Positions 28,288 through 35,793 of a stretch of DNA of 64,000 bases are shown here, in pieces (position 1 is the stretch's first letter; each line of letters begins with the position of its first letter). The position numbers and the translations under genes were made by a program. The stretch spans positions 248,001-312,000 of the forward strand of contig NZ_FOEI01000002.1 in assembly GCF_900110615.1 (NCBI RefSeq), in the 5' to 3' direction. This DNA is from Flavobacterium urocaniciphilum. Its GTDB lineage: Bacteria > Bacteroidota > Bacteroidia > Flavobacteriales > Flavobacteriaceae. Under the pieces are notes generated by a model that was not told the DNA's origin, ran no database searches, and was given only the letters and a program-made list of their open reading frames with translations.

Positions 28288-28939
28288 TAATCTTTAAATC
28301 GGCAATAATTTCAGTAGGGTTATCTGCACCAAATACATAACTTCCAGCAACTAATACATCTGCACCTGCATCTACCAATTGTTTAGCATTTTTATTGGTA
28401 ACACCGCCGTCAATTTCAATTAAAGTATTCGATTTACATCTTGTAATCATTTCTTTTAATTTGAAAACTTTATCGTATGTTTTTTCGATAAAACTTTGTC
28501 CGCCAAATCCTGGATTAACACTCATGATACAAACTAAATCGATATCTTGAATGATATCTTCTAAAACAGAAACACTTGTATGCGGATTTAAAGCAACACC
28601 AGCTTTCATACCTTCTGCTTTAATCGCTTGTAAGGTTCTATGTAAGTGTGTGCAAGCTTCATAATGAACAGTTAATACATCAGCACCTAATTTTTTAAAA
28701 GTTGAAATATAGCGATCAGGATCTACGATCATTAAATGAACGTCAATTGTTTTTTTTGCATGTTTATTTATTGCATCTAAAACAGGCATTCCAAAAGAAA
28801 TGTTGGGTACGAAAACGCCATCCATAATATCAATGTGAAACCAATCTGCTTGCGAATGGTTAACCATTTCGATATCGCGTTGTAAGTTTGCAAAGTCAGC
28901 TGCTAAAACTGAAGGAGCAATTAGTGTGTCTTTTTTCAT
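28277..28939 (-). CDS. rpe: Ribulose-phosphate 3-epimerase
   Basis: Pentose-phosphate pathway TIM-barrel enzyme that interconverts ribulose 5-phosphate and xylulose 5-phosphate. Motifs include IAPSVLAADFANL at the N-terminus, DWFHIDIMDGVFVPN, VHLMI, CIMSVNPGFGGQSF, IEIDGGV and ADVLVAGSYVFG. The chosen ATG gives 220 residues, the normal length; a TTG start 21 bp upstream would lie on the promoter -7 box and is not used. The 3' end overlaps the convergent MtfA-like gene. Confidence 0.96.
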   Translation of the reverse strand: MKKDTLIAPSVLAADFANLQRDIEMVNHSQADWFHIDIMDGVFVPNISFGMPVLDAINKHAKKTIDVHLMIVDPDRYISTFKKLGADVLTVHYEACTHLHRTLQAIKAEGMKAGVALNPHTSVSVLEDIIQDIDLVCIMSVNPGFGGQSFIEKTYDKVFKLKEMITRCKSNTLIEIDGGVTNKNAKQLVDAGADVLVAGSYVFGADNPTEIIADLKIITK

Positions 28940-28957
28940 GTTGTTGTATTGTTTTGG

Positions 28958-28965
28958 CAAAGGTA
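28958..28965 (-). promoter_or_regulatory. rpe promoter -7 box (TACCTTTG)
   Basis: An exact TAnnTTTG match with a short leader to the rpe ATG. A TTG lies 25 bp further upstream, slightly longer than the usual gap. Confidence 0.55.
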
Positions 28966-29074
28966 CAATAATTTAAAATATTTTAATATTCAAAATTTCA
29001 AGTAGAATATTCCAAGTTTAAAAATCTTGAATAACGAATGATGAAAAACGAATGATGAATTTTGAAGTTTTTAT

Positions 29075-29197
29075 AAAAACAAAACTCCGGTAATCAGTCA
29101 TTTGATATTAAGAGGATGAAGCCCAGTGGGCTTCAGGTACACAAGCTTTAGCTTGTTATTTATTGTATTCCTTAAAAAACAAAACTCCGGTAATCAG
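29075..29197. repeat. 23-bp direct repeat, 100 bp apart, around a double-hairpin element
   Basis: The same 23 bp occurs at 29075-29097 and 29175-29197. The right copy is the left arm and loop of the rpoD terminator. Between them lie hairpins TGAAGCCC/GGGCTTCA (29117-29135) and ACAAGCT/AGCTTGT (29141-29156). It looks like an inserted palindromic element or a local duplication. Confidence 0.6.
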
Positions 29198-29206
29198 CCG
29201 GAGTTT
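29175..29206 (-). terminator. rpoD terminator
   Basis: Perfect 9-bp stem AAACTCCGG/CCGGAGTTT (29182-29190 with 29198-29206), followed on the minus strand by a T-rich run. Confidence 0.85.
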
Positions 29207-29226
29207 CAATCATCAATCAAAAAACG

Positions 29227-29242
29227 AACCGTTTAAACGGTT
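29227..29242. repeat. 16-bp perfect palindrome AACCGTTTAAACGGTT
   Basis: Perfect two-fold symmetry between the rpoD stop codon and its terminator. It could be a protein site, an RNA hairpin or a repeat remnant; nothing in the window decides between these. Confidence 0.5.
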
Positions 29243-29259
29243 GTTCACGTTTAAAAAAC

Positions 29260-30123
29260 TTATCCTAAATAAGTTTTTAATATTTTACTTCTAGAAGTGT
29301 GTTTTAGTCTTCTAATTGCTTTTTCTTTAATTTGGCGAACACGCTCACGAGTTAAATCAAAAGTTTCTCCAATTTCTTCTAAAGTCATTGGGTGTTGATC
29401 TCCTAAACCGAAATATAAACGCACCACATCCGCTTCTCTAGGCGTTAATGTTTCTAATGCTCTTTCAATTTCAGTTTGTAAACTTTCATGAATTAATTCT
29501 CTATCAGGATTTGGTGATTCACCAGAACGTAAAACGTCGTATAAGTTAGAATCTTCACCTTCTACAAGTGGAGCATCCATAGATAAATGACGACCAGAGT
29601 TTTTCATTGACTCTTTTACATCATTTACAGTCATGTCTAGTTCTTTTGCAATTTCCTCAGCACTTGGTGGACGTTCGTTAGATTGCTCTAATAAAGCGTA
29701 CATTTTGTTGATTTTATTGATAGAACCAATTTTGTTTAATGGTAAACGTACAATACGTGATTGTTCTGCTAAAGCTTGAAGAATCGATTGACGAATCCAC
29801 CAAACGGCATAAGAAATGAATTTAAAACCACGCGTTTCATCAAAACGTTGAGCTGCTTTAATTAAACCTAAGTTTCCTTCATTAATTAAATCTGGTAAAG
29901 TTAAACCTTGATTTTGATATTGTTTTGCTACAGAAACAACGAAACGTAAATTCGCTTTAGTTAATTTTTCTAACGCGCGTTGGTCTCCTGCTTTTATACG
30001 TTGTGCTAAATCTACCTCTTCATCGGCAGTAATAAGGTCAACCTTTCCAATTTCTTGTAAATACTTGTCAAGGGAAGCAGTTTCACGATTAGTTACCTGC
30101 TTAGTAATTTTAAGTTGTCTCAT
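29260..30123 (-). CDS. rpoD: Primary RNA polymerase sigma factor RpoD/SigA
   Basis: Bacteroidota-type primary sigma factor. It is short (287 residues) because region 1.1 is missing. Region 1.2 ([16 protein letters not shown]), region 2 ([37 protein letters not shown]), region 3 and region 4 ([39 protein letters not shown]) are complete. It would recognise the TAnnTTTG promoters seen through the window. An AGGAG sequence lies 8 nt before the ATG, which is unusual in a phylum that largely ignores Shine-Dalgarno pairing. Confidence 0.97.
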   Translation of the reverse strand: MRQLKITKQVTNRETASLDKYLQEIGKVDLITADEEVDLAQRIKAGDQRALEKLTKANLRFVVSVAKQYQNQGLTLPDLINEGNLGLIKAAQRFDETRGFKFISYAVWWIRQSILQALAEQSRIVRLPLNKIGSINKINKMYALLEQSNERPPSAEEIAKELDMTVNDVKESMKNSGRHLSMDAPLVEGEDSNLYDVLRSGESPNPDRELIHESLQTEIERALETLTPREADVVRLYFGLGDQHPMTLEEIGETFDLTRERVRQIKEKAIRRLKHTSRSKILKTYLG

Positions 30124-30131
30124 TTAAATAT

Positions 30132-30136
30132 CTCCT
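30132..30136 (-). promoter_or_regulatory. Shine-Dalgarno-like AGGAG before rpoD
   Basis: AGGAG with an 8-nt spacer to the rpoD ATG. Ribosomes of this group generally hide the anti-SD tail, so such a site may be regulatory or accidental. Confidence 0.4.
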
Positions 30137-30193
30137 AACATTAAAAGTGTTATTGTTATACGTAATAAATAATCAAAAAGTTACAAAAGATTT

Positions 30194-30227
30194 AAAAAAA
30201 ATGTTCATCTAATAAATAGATGAACAT
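30194..30227 (-). terminator. Terminator after the 30250-31035 lipoprotein gene
   Basis: Perfect 11-bp stem ATGTTCATCTA/TAGATGAACAT with a 5-nt loop, then a T-run on the minus strand. Confidence 0.85.
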
Positions 30228-30249
30228 TTTTTTATTGTGTATTGGTTAA

Positions 30250-31035
30250 TTAAAGTAGTCTATCTCCAAACCAAAGTCCGTTTTTTTCGCCATTTATCAT
30301 CCAATTACCTTCCGCATGATTTCTATTTAATATGCCAGATATTTCACCAATATGAAGATTTGCATTGATGATATATTGTGGGTTTGGTTTGCTTGGAAAT
30401 TCTTCACTTGTACTGTCGTCAATTGGATTTGAAATAGTAATTTCACCAACTACGTCAGTAAAAGCAAAAGAATTTAATTCTTGCGTTGTACCAGATATTT
30501 TCATTTGACCATCCGAAGTAAAGTTGACACTTCCATGTACTAAATCGCTTTTAAAAATACCTGTATAACATTTAATTAAAGAGGTTGAAGTTTCTTTTTT
30601 CAAACAAATTTTATAATTTTCTTCTCCAAAATAAGAAAAATTAAGAATGGATATGTAATTTCCTGTAACTTCTATCATTAGTTCTAATTTAATATTATCA
30701 TCTTCAAAAATGAATTTTTTAAATGTAATACCTTGATTTTTACCTTCTTCTTCAGTTATTGGAACATTATTTAAAATAAAAGTTTTGTTGTCATTTGTAA
30801 TGATTTTTGCAAAAATTTGGCTGTCATTATACAAATTTACATAAAGAGCTCCCGAAATATCTCCTGTAATAACTCCTTTATAAATGCCTTTATATGAGTT
30901 ATCGTACACTGGATTGGCTTCTGGTTTACTAGCAAATTGTGCTGTTGATGTCGTGTCGGTTGTTGCGTCCATTGTTTCATCAGTACAACCTGATAAAAGG
31001 CAACAAAAAAATAAAAGTACATAAACGTTTTTCAT
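30250..31035 (-). CDS. Lipoprotein of unknown function
   Basis: A 261-residue lipoprotein (lipobox LLSGC, Cys 17) not assigned to a family. After a Thr/Asp-rich spacer there seem to be two similar beta-rich halves, each opening with an aromatic-Gly motif (YKGIYKGVITGDISG near residue 48 and CYTGIFKSDLVHG near 155). A surface or periplasmic location is likely. It has its own terminator, and a TAACTTTG box lies about 58 bp upstream (31094-31101), so it is probably a single-gene transcript. Confidence 0.65.
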   Translation of the reverse strand: MKNVYVLLFFCCLLSGCTDETMDATTDTTSTAQFASKPEANPVYDNSYKGIYKGVITGDISGALYVNLYNDSQIFAKIITNDNKTFILNNVPITEEEGKNQGITFKKFIFEDDNIKLELMIEVTGNYISILNFSYFGEENYKICLKKETSTSLIKCYTGIFKSDLVHGSVNFTSDGQMKISGTTQELNSFAFTDVVGEITISNPIDDSTSEEFPSKPNPQYIINANLHIGEISGILNRNHAEGNWMINGEKNGLWFGDRLL

Positions 31036-31093
31036 GATGATTAAATTAAAAATTAAACTGAGATTAAAGATTTATTGATTATTAAATCTTGGT

Positions 31094-31101
31094 CAAAGTT
31101 A
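31094..31101 (-). promoter_or_regulatory. Bacteroidota -7 box (TAACTTTG)
   Basis: An exact TAnnTTTG match in the 217-bp region upstream of the lipoprotein gene. No TTG is seen at the -33 distance. The rest of this spacer shows nothing recognisable. Confidence 0.35.
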
Positions 31102-31252
31102 CTTATTGGCTTTTTAACCATCTGATATTTAACTTCTTAATCGGTATAATGGTTTTTCATGTGGTTAAGTGACCAACTTTTAAGAAAAAATTATGCACTT
31201 TACACTTTATCGGATGAAGTAATGTTAAAATCTATATTTTTTTAAGAAAATT

Positions 31253-32065
31253 TTAATTTAAAAAATCATTTTGTAAACGATGCTTAAAGCGATCGATTGG
31301 TTTTAAATCGACATCAATTTCATCATTTGAAATGTCAAATGGATCGTCTAAGCCTCTAATTAATAGATACAAATAACAAAATAAAAAAGTAACTGCGGAG
31401 GTAACTAAATAATCTGCTGGATTTGTTTTAAATTTTGTAATTAATAACAATGCCATTACTATAAATAAGATGCTTTTAAGTAAAATATAAGCCGGTTTTA
31501 TGAAATTATTTCGAGAAATGGAATAGGCACGAGTTAACTGTTTACGCATGGCATTTGTATTTTCTTGAATGCCTTTAATCGCTTCTTTATCTAAGCCGCG
31601 TTCTGCAAAATAATAGGCAATTTCGTTCGACTTTCTAATTAATGGAAAAATTACATTGGAATCTTTTTCTTTCGAGTAAATCCAATCAATGATACCGTCA
31701 GTTATAGCGAGTAATTCATTACGTAAATGGGCTTTGTCTAATTCTTCTTTGCATAAATCGGATGTTCCGGTTCTTGGTGCTCTTATGGCTAAATAAATCC
31801 AATCTTTTATGGCTTCTAAATTAGAAGCTACTTCTCCAGGAATTCGTTCGCTTTCTTTGAAATCCGACATCGTTGCCGCTAATAATAATCCGAAAACAAA
31901 AAAAGCACCAGTAAAGATGATAGTGATATCAGACAATTCAATTAAATCGTGAAAATCCTGACCGTATAAATTCAAATGTTTAAAAACGAAATTTTTAATT
32001 ATTAAAATGAATAATGCCGCAATTAATGATTTAATAATTATCGTTCTGTTGGTAATGAATTTCAT
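31253..32065 (-). CDS. Bestrophin-like (DUF4239-type) membrane protein
   Basis: A 270-residue protein with four predicted transmembrane helices: a pair near the N-terminus (about residues 10-28 and 48-66) and a pair near 195-235. Between them is a helical cytoplasmic domain (LRNELLAITDGIIDWIYS, IIFPLIRKSNEIAYYF-like). This 2+2 layout, with the conserved RGLDDPFD after the last helix, resembles the bestrophin-like DUF4239 group, whose function is unknown. It is 35 bp downstream of the ExbD-like gene and probably cotranscribed. Confidence 0.6.
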   Translation of the reverse strand: MKFITNRTIIIKSLIAALFILIIKNFVFKHLNLYGQDFHDLIELSDITIIFTGAFFVFGLLLAATMSDFKESERIPGEVASNLEAIKDWIYLAIRAPRTGTSDLCKEELDKAHLRNELLAITDGIIDWIYSKEKDSNVIFPLIRKSNEIAYYFAERGLDKEAIKGIQENTNAMRKQLTRAYSISRNNFIKPAYILLKSILFIVMALLLITKFKTNPADYLVTSAVTFLFCYLYLLIRGLDDPFDISNDEIDVDLKPIDRFKHRLQNDFLN

Positions 32066-32100
32066 GATGTACTGTTTTGAACAAATTTAGAAAGATTTAC

Positions 32101-32643
32101 TTATTTTTCTAATAATTTTTGTTCGTCAGAATTTATAAAATGACTCACCGTAAAAATTCTTGGTTTGATTAAATTAACTGCGTCTAAAGCGCTAATTAAG
32201 TTTTTATATTGGCATTTGTCACTTGGTTTAATGATTACAGTTAATCCTTCTTTTTCTGGACTAACAACACGTTCAAGTACATATTGATTGATTCGATTGA
32301 ATTCATTTGTAAATTCCTTAGAATCTATTTGAAATACTTTTGGTTCTTCCATTGGACTTTGTGCCATTCCGAAATACATAACCACTTTATTGTTTTCACC
32401 TAATAAAAGAGTAAGGTTTCTCCAGATCTCTCCACCGCAAACAGGGTAATCAGGACCACAAGTATTATGTTCAGGCAATGATAAATCTATATGTTCAGGT
32501 TTCTTCATAAAACTTTGTAACATGAAAAACATGATTAATAAGTAAGATAAATTCACCATAGCCGTTAAATCTACTCTTGGGTGTAACTTTTTTGTTTTGG
32601 GAGTGAGGCTTTTTCTACCGTATGTGTGTTTACTTGTGTGCAT
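32101..32643 (-). CDS. ExbD/TolR-like protein without an ExbB partner
   Basis: A 180-residue bitopic protein. The single helix (about residues 28-44) carries the conserved proton-channel aspartate in VDLTAMVNLSYLLIMFF, equivalent to Asp25 of E. coli ExbD. The periplasmic part contains two cysteines in a CGPDYPVCGG loop and the ExbD-like ending KPSDKCQYKNLISALDAVN. ExbD works with ExbB to energise TonB, but no exbB or tonB gene lies in this window. Neighbours are a bestrophin-like membrane protein downstream and an HTH protein upstream. Confidence 0.8.
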   Translation of the reverse strand: MHTSKHTYGRKSLTPKTKKLHPRVDLTAMVNLSYLLIMFFMLQSFMKKPEHIDLSLPEHNTCGPDYPVCGGEIWRNLTLLLGENNKVVMYFGMAQSPMEEPKVFQIDSKEFTNEFNRINQYVLERVVSPEKEGLTVIIKPSDKCQYKNLISALDAVNLIKPRIFTVSHFINSDEQKLLEK

Positions 32644-32702
32644 AGTGAAGTGGTTTTAGTTGATATTGTATTGCGAACAACAACTATGCCGATTATGTTT
32701 AA

Positions 32703-33653
32703 TTACTCCACTAAATAATTATCTATCCTATTTGTGAAAAAATCAATTTTTTGATACATACGGTTGAAAAATATTTTCTGATCTTTTTTGCCTGATTTGC
32801 TAATCGATTTGGAGTTTTTCAACTGATTGATGATAAATTCTTTTTCGTCTACACAAATTTTAGTATCTGAAGTTACATAATAACTCAACATGTTATGAGG
32901 AATAAAAAAAGTTGATTTTTTTTCATTCGTAAATAAAACGGTATTGTTTAAAACTAATAGTTCGTTATAGTAAATGTCGAAGTTTAAAGTATTGTTTTGT
33001 ATCTTTTTTTCAATATTTAAAATGATATTTTTAATGTCTTCAATAATTAGTTTTGCATTATTGTAGTTGAGTAAACCCGCTTCAAAAAAGTAAAAAACTT
33101 GTTGTAAAGCACTGTTAATAGTAGTGTCGTTCCAAATTTCTACGCGATTGGTGTTTTCAAAAACGGTTACTAATTGTGAAGACTCATTAAGCATCGATTC
33201 TTCTATTTTAAAGTTTTCAAAACTTAAATTTTGTTCTGCAGTTAAAATATTCAACCAAACATAAATTTTAAACTTAGAAAGTAATGTGCCGCCAATAGTA
33301 TAATGTAAAGGTATGTCTTTGGCGGAATAATACACAGTTGAATTATTCGCCTTAAAATCTTTTAAAAGTTGTGCTGATTTTTCTAAATACAATTTAAAAT
33401 CACTAATCGATTTGATGGTCTTCGTTTTATCTAACACATATTTATCTTCTTTCCGAAATAAACTATCCATTGAAATATCGAAATAATTGCACAACAAAAC
33501 TGTTTCTTCAATAGTGAATTTACTTTTTAAAGAGATTCTTCTGTGTGCTGCATCATAGCTAATGCTTAAAGCTGTGGCAACTTCATCAATTAAAGAAACT
33601 TCTTTGTCAATTTTTGTTCTGATGTCTTTTAAAAGGATTTCTTGATAATTCAT
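32703..33653 (-). CDS. HTH regulator-like protein
   Basis: A 316-residue cytoplasmic protein. The N-terminal region has a lambda-repressor-like helix-turn-helix pattern (VATALSISYDAAHRRISLK at about 19-37, then FTIEETVLLCNYFDI). The rest is helical and unassigned, possibly a ligand or partner domain as in BetR-like proteins. The ATG used here follows a TTG-N17-TATATTTG promoter with a 15-nt leader; a longer TTG-started frame would run into that promoter. It is divergent from the small operon at 33.7-35.8 kb and might regulate it, which is inference from position only. Confidence 0.65.
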   Translation of the reverse strand: MNYQEILLKDIRTKIDKEVSLIDEVATALSISYDAAHRRISLKSKFTIEETVLLCNYFDISMDSLFRKEDKYVLDKTKTIKSISDFKLYLEKSAQLLKDFKANNSTVYYSAKDIPLHYTIGGTLLSKFKIYVWLNILTAEQNLSFENFKIEESMLNESSQLVTVFENTNRVEIWNDTTINSALQQVFYFFEAGLLNYNNAKLIIEDIKNIILNIEKKIQNNTLNFDIYYNELLVLNNTVLFTNEKKSTFFIPHNMLSYYVTSDTKICVDEKEFIINQLKNSKSISKSGKKDQKIFFNRMYQKIDFFTNRIDNYLVE

Positions 33654-33674
33654 TGTTTGTGATTTTCGCAAAAT

Positions 33675-33702
33675 CAAATATACAAATAATTATTTAGCGC
33701 AA
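33675..33702 (-). promoter_or_regulatory. Promoter of HTH regulator gene (TTG-N17-TATATTTG)
   Basis: Both Bacteroidota boxes are exact, with -33 at 33700-33702 and -7 at 33675-33682. This supports the downstream ATG as the start. Confidence 0.7.
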
Positions 33703-33754
33703 TTTATTTTGTGATTATTAAAATACTTTTGAATTGTAATTAAATGAAAAAATT

Positions 33755-33904
33755 ATGAAAAAGTTTAAAATTAAAGTCACCAAAATAGCGGTCAACTTTG
33801 AAAGTAGTACGGCTAAAGATTTAATTCACTATTCGAAAATAATTAATCAGATACAGATTAAAAACAGTATTCATTTTAATATCAATTTAAATTCTTTATT
33901 ATGA
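33755..33904 (+). CDS. Small ORF, 49 residues, ATGA-coupled to next gene
   Basis: An ATG-started frame of 49 codons reading MKKFKIKVTKI... and ending in TGA that overlaps the next gene's ATG by four bases (ATGA), the usual sign of translational coupling. The protein is basic, Ile/Asn-rich, with no signal peptide or transmembrane helix. No family is recognised. It fills most of the otherwise empty 223-bp region between the HTH gene and the lipoprotein gene. Confidence 0.45.
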   Translation: MKKFKIKVTKIAVNFESSTAKDLIHYSKIINQIQIKNSIHFNINLNSLL

Positions 33905-34395
33905 ACAAAATATTAATAATGATTTTGTTTGGGTGCTTTTCCTGCAAATCATATAAAGAGATTAAAGACAAAGAATTGGTGCCAATTTCTTCTAAAAATT
34001 TAGGTGAATTTCATTCCGTTTCAAACATTAAAAAGAAAACAGAATATAAAGTTTCTATACAGGAATTATTCGGGATCAATAATCTAGATTCATTGGTTAA
34101 AGTTAAAATCAATAAGAACGATGAAATTGAAATTCATTATAAAAATGTTTTAGGAGGAAATGAAATAACTACTTATAAAGGCAAATTTAAAAAGAATTAT
34201 TTCGAAGTTTTTCTAGATAAAAAACGCATCATTTTACCACCATTTTATTGTAAAAACCGTGTAAACAGATTGCGAATTGGTTTGTCGCAAAATAAAGAAT
34301 TAGTAATTAACAGGCATTATGATTATTCGGGTATGTTTATGCTTTTTGCAGCAGGAAATTCCGATAGTAAACAATATGTTTTTAAAAGTAAATAA
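33901..34395 (+). CDS. Lipoprotein of unknown function
   Basis: A 164-residue protein with a lipoprotein signal (MILFGCFSC, with the lipobox Cys at 12 or 15). The mature part is basic and beta-rich, with no recognised domain (LNNLDSL-type and KGKFKKNYFEVFLDKKRI strands). It lies 3 bp before the LA_2272-like gene and overlaps the preceding small ORF, so it belongs to a compact plus-strand operon of cell-envelope proteins. Confidence 0.65.
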   Translation: MNKILIMILFGCFSCKSYKEIKDKELVPISSKNLGEFHSVSNIKKKTEYKVSIQELFGINNLDSLVKVKINKNDEIEIHYKNVLGGNEITTYKGKFKKNYFEVFLDKKRIILPPFYCKNRVNRLRIGLSQNKELVINRHYDYSGMFMLFAAGNSDSKQYVFKSK

Positions 34396-34398
34396 GTT

Positions 34399-35106
34399 AT
34401 GAAGAAGCAAATTTTATTACTGCTATTATTTAGTTTTTCAAATATGTTCAGTCAAGATTCAATTCGATATGCGACACATTCTCAAATATTTAGTTTGTCG
34501 CCCATTTCTAAAAGAGTAGATAAAGTGAATGGTTTAGTGGTTGGAGTAGGGCATTACGATAGTCGATTTATAGATAAACAAACCATTAACGGCATTAATT
34601 TAGAAGTCAATCCGACTGCTCTAGCGCTTCCGTTATTTGTGTTGTATTTGCCGGAAATTATCAAACAAAATAAAATGAATATTGATAAAGATAGTTTGAA
34701 AATTGTTAGAGTTGAAAAATCGAAACCTTTGATCCAAATGAATGGTTTGAATATTAGTTCGGGTTGCTTTACCACATCTGTAAATGTAAACGGTTTAACG
34801 ATTTCTACATTTAATAAGATGAATAAAATAAACGGAATTTCCATTACAGGTTTAGGTGTTCAAGCAGATAAAATTAACGGACTTACACTGGGTGCGTACA
34901 ACGGAACGAATGACTTAAACGGAGTAATGTTGGGTTTGTTTAACGAAACGTGTTCTTTAAATGGATTGCAACTTGGATTTTATAATTATTCGGCAACAAA
35001 TTCGGGTATTCAAATTGGAATTTTAAACATGTCGAAATCTCGCGGATTACAATTCGGATTGTGGAATATTAACAACAAAAGGTCGATGCCTTTTATAAAT
35101 TGGTAA
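34399..35106 (+). CDS. LA_2272-like surface repeat protein
   Basis: A 235-residue exported protein (signal peptide 1-19, ending MFSQ). The second half is built of short repeats of the form INGxxIGxxxx (INGISITGLG, INGLTLGAYN, LNGVMLGLFN, LNGLQLGFYN, NSGIQIGILN, RGLQFGLWN), spaced about 19-20 residues. This matches the repeat style of proteins named after Leptospira LA_2272, where stacked turns probably form a beta-solenoid or barrel. Function is unknown. The neighbours are 3 and 4 bp away, so it is cotranscribed with them. Confidence 0.75.
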   Translation: MKKQILLLLLFSFSNMFSQDSIRYATHSQIFSLSPISKRVDKVNGLVVGVGHYDSRFIDKQTINGINLEVNPTALALPLFVLYLPEIIKQNKMNIDKDSLKIVRVEKSKPLIQMNGLNISSGCFTTSVNVNGLTISTFNKMNKINGISITGLGVQADKINGLTLGAYNGTNDLNGVMLGLFNETCSLNGLQLGFYNYSATNSGIQIGILNMSKSRGLQFGLWNINNKRSMPFINW

Positions 35107-35110
35107 AAAG

Positions 35111-35791
35111 ATGAAAAAGTATATTTTAATAGTGTGTTTGTTTTGTTTGCAATTTTTGATGGGTCAGAATTCTTTAGAAAAACTAGAAAAATTAAATCAA
35201 TATGAATTACTTAAAGAACAAGAAGAATATGAACGTGTTTATATTGAAGTTGGTTTAGTAAAACCAATTGGTAATTTGAGTAATAAGTTCGATGTTTCAC
35301 AATGTTATGGATTTTGGTTTAGAAGTAAAATTAAAAACAATGATTTTATAGATATTGGTTTGAATGTGGTGATACCGAATAATGCTTCTAATATTAATGT
35401 AAAGTACAAGGATTCTGTCTTTTCGATTGGTTCAAGAAGATTTGGTGGGAATTTAGGTTTCCGATTTGCAAAAGTTTTTCCTTTCTCAAATGTATCGCCA
35501 CGAAATAATGTAGAATGGTTTACGGGTTTTGGTGTTGCAACAATGTTTTATGACGCCAATCATAAAAGATATGAAGATATAATAAATGGAAATTATGATG
35601 CTGAAAGTAGCGAGAAAAGCTATGAATTTGCATTAACAACGTTACAATTCTCTCAAGGAATAAAAATGAATATAAAAAATGTTGGGTTGCAATTCAATTA
35701 TCAATTTACACCATATGGTTTGTTTGAAAATCGAATTGAACCCAATTTTGGAAGTCAAAGTATAATGTTTGGTATTTATTACCGACAATAA
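35111..35791 (+). CDS. Outer-membrane beta-barrel-like protein
   Basis: A 226-residue exported protein (signal peptide about 1-18, ending FLMGQ). Alternating strands such as YIEVGLVKPIGNL, FIDIGLNVVIP, GGNLGFRFAKVF and VEWFTGFGVATMFY, and a C-terminus in IYYRQ, suggest a small beta-barrel. No family is recognised with confidence. It is the last gene of the operon and ends only 2 bp from the convergent M28 peptidase gene, with no clear terminator between them. Confidence 0.6.
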   Translation: MKKYILIVCLFCLQFLMGQNSLEKLEKLNQYELLKEQEEYERVYIEVGLVKPIGNLSNKFDVSQCYGFWFRSKIKNNDFIDIGLNVVIPNNASNINVKYKDSVFSIGSRRFGGNLGFRFAKVFPFSNVSPRNNVEWFTGFGVATMFYDANHKRYEDIINGNYDAESSEKSYEFALTTLQFSQGIKMNIKNVGLQFNYQFTPYGLFENRIEPNFGSQSIMFGIYYRQ

Positions 35792-35793
35792 AC

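Larger units (their letters stand above)
28940..29259. other. Repeat-rich spacer between rpe and rpoD
   Basis: About 320 bp without a gene. It holds the rpe promoter, a 14-bp-period tandem repeat of AACGAATGATGAA (29033-29045 and 29047-29059), a half copy of the rpoD terminator, two hairpins, the full terminator, and a 16-bp palindrome (29227-29242). Confidence 0.7.

Noticed and set aside
28940..28960. Seven-residue N-terminal extension of Rpe from a TTG
   Set aside because: The TTG lies on the TACCTTTG promoter box, and Rpe proteins normally begin at MKK-IAPS.
28981..29259. Possible CRISPR or small repeat array
   Set aside because: The repeats are of different types, with two copies each and no regular spacers; no cas gene is present.
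33654..33677. Longer start for the HTH protein
   Set aside because: The extension overlaps the -7 box and expected transcription start; the ATG at 33653 follows a good promoter.
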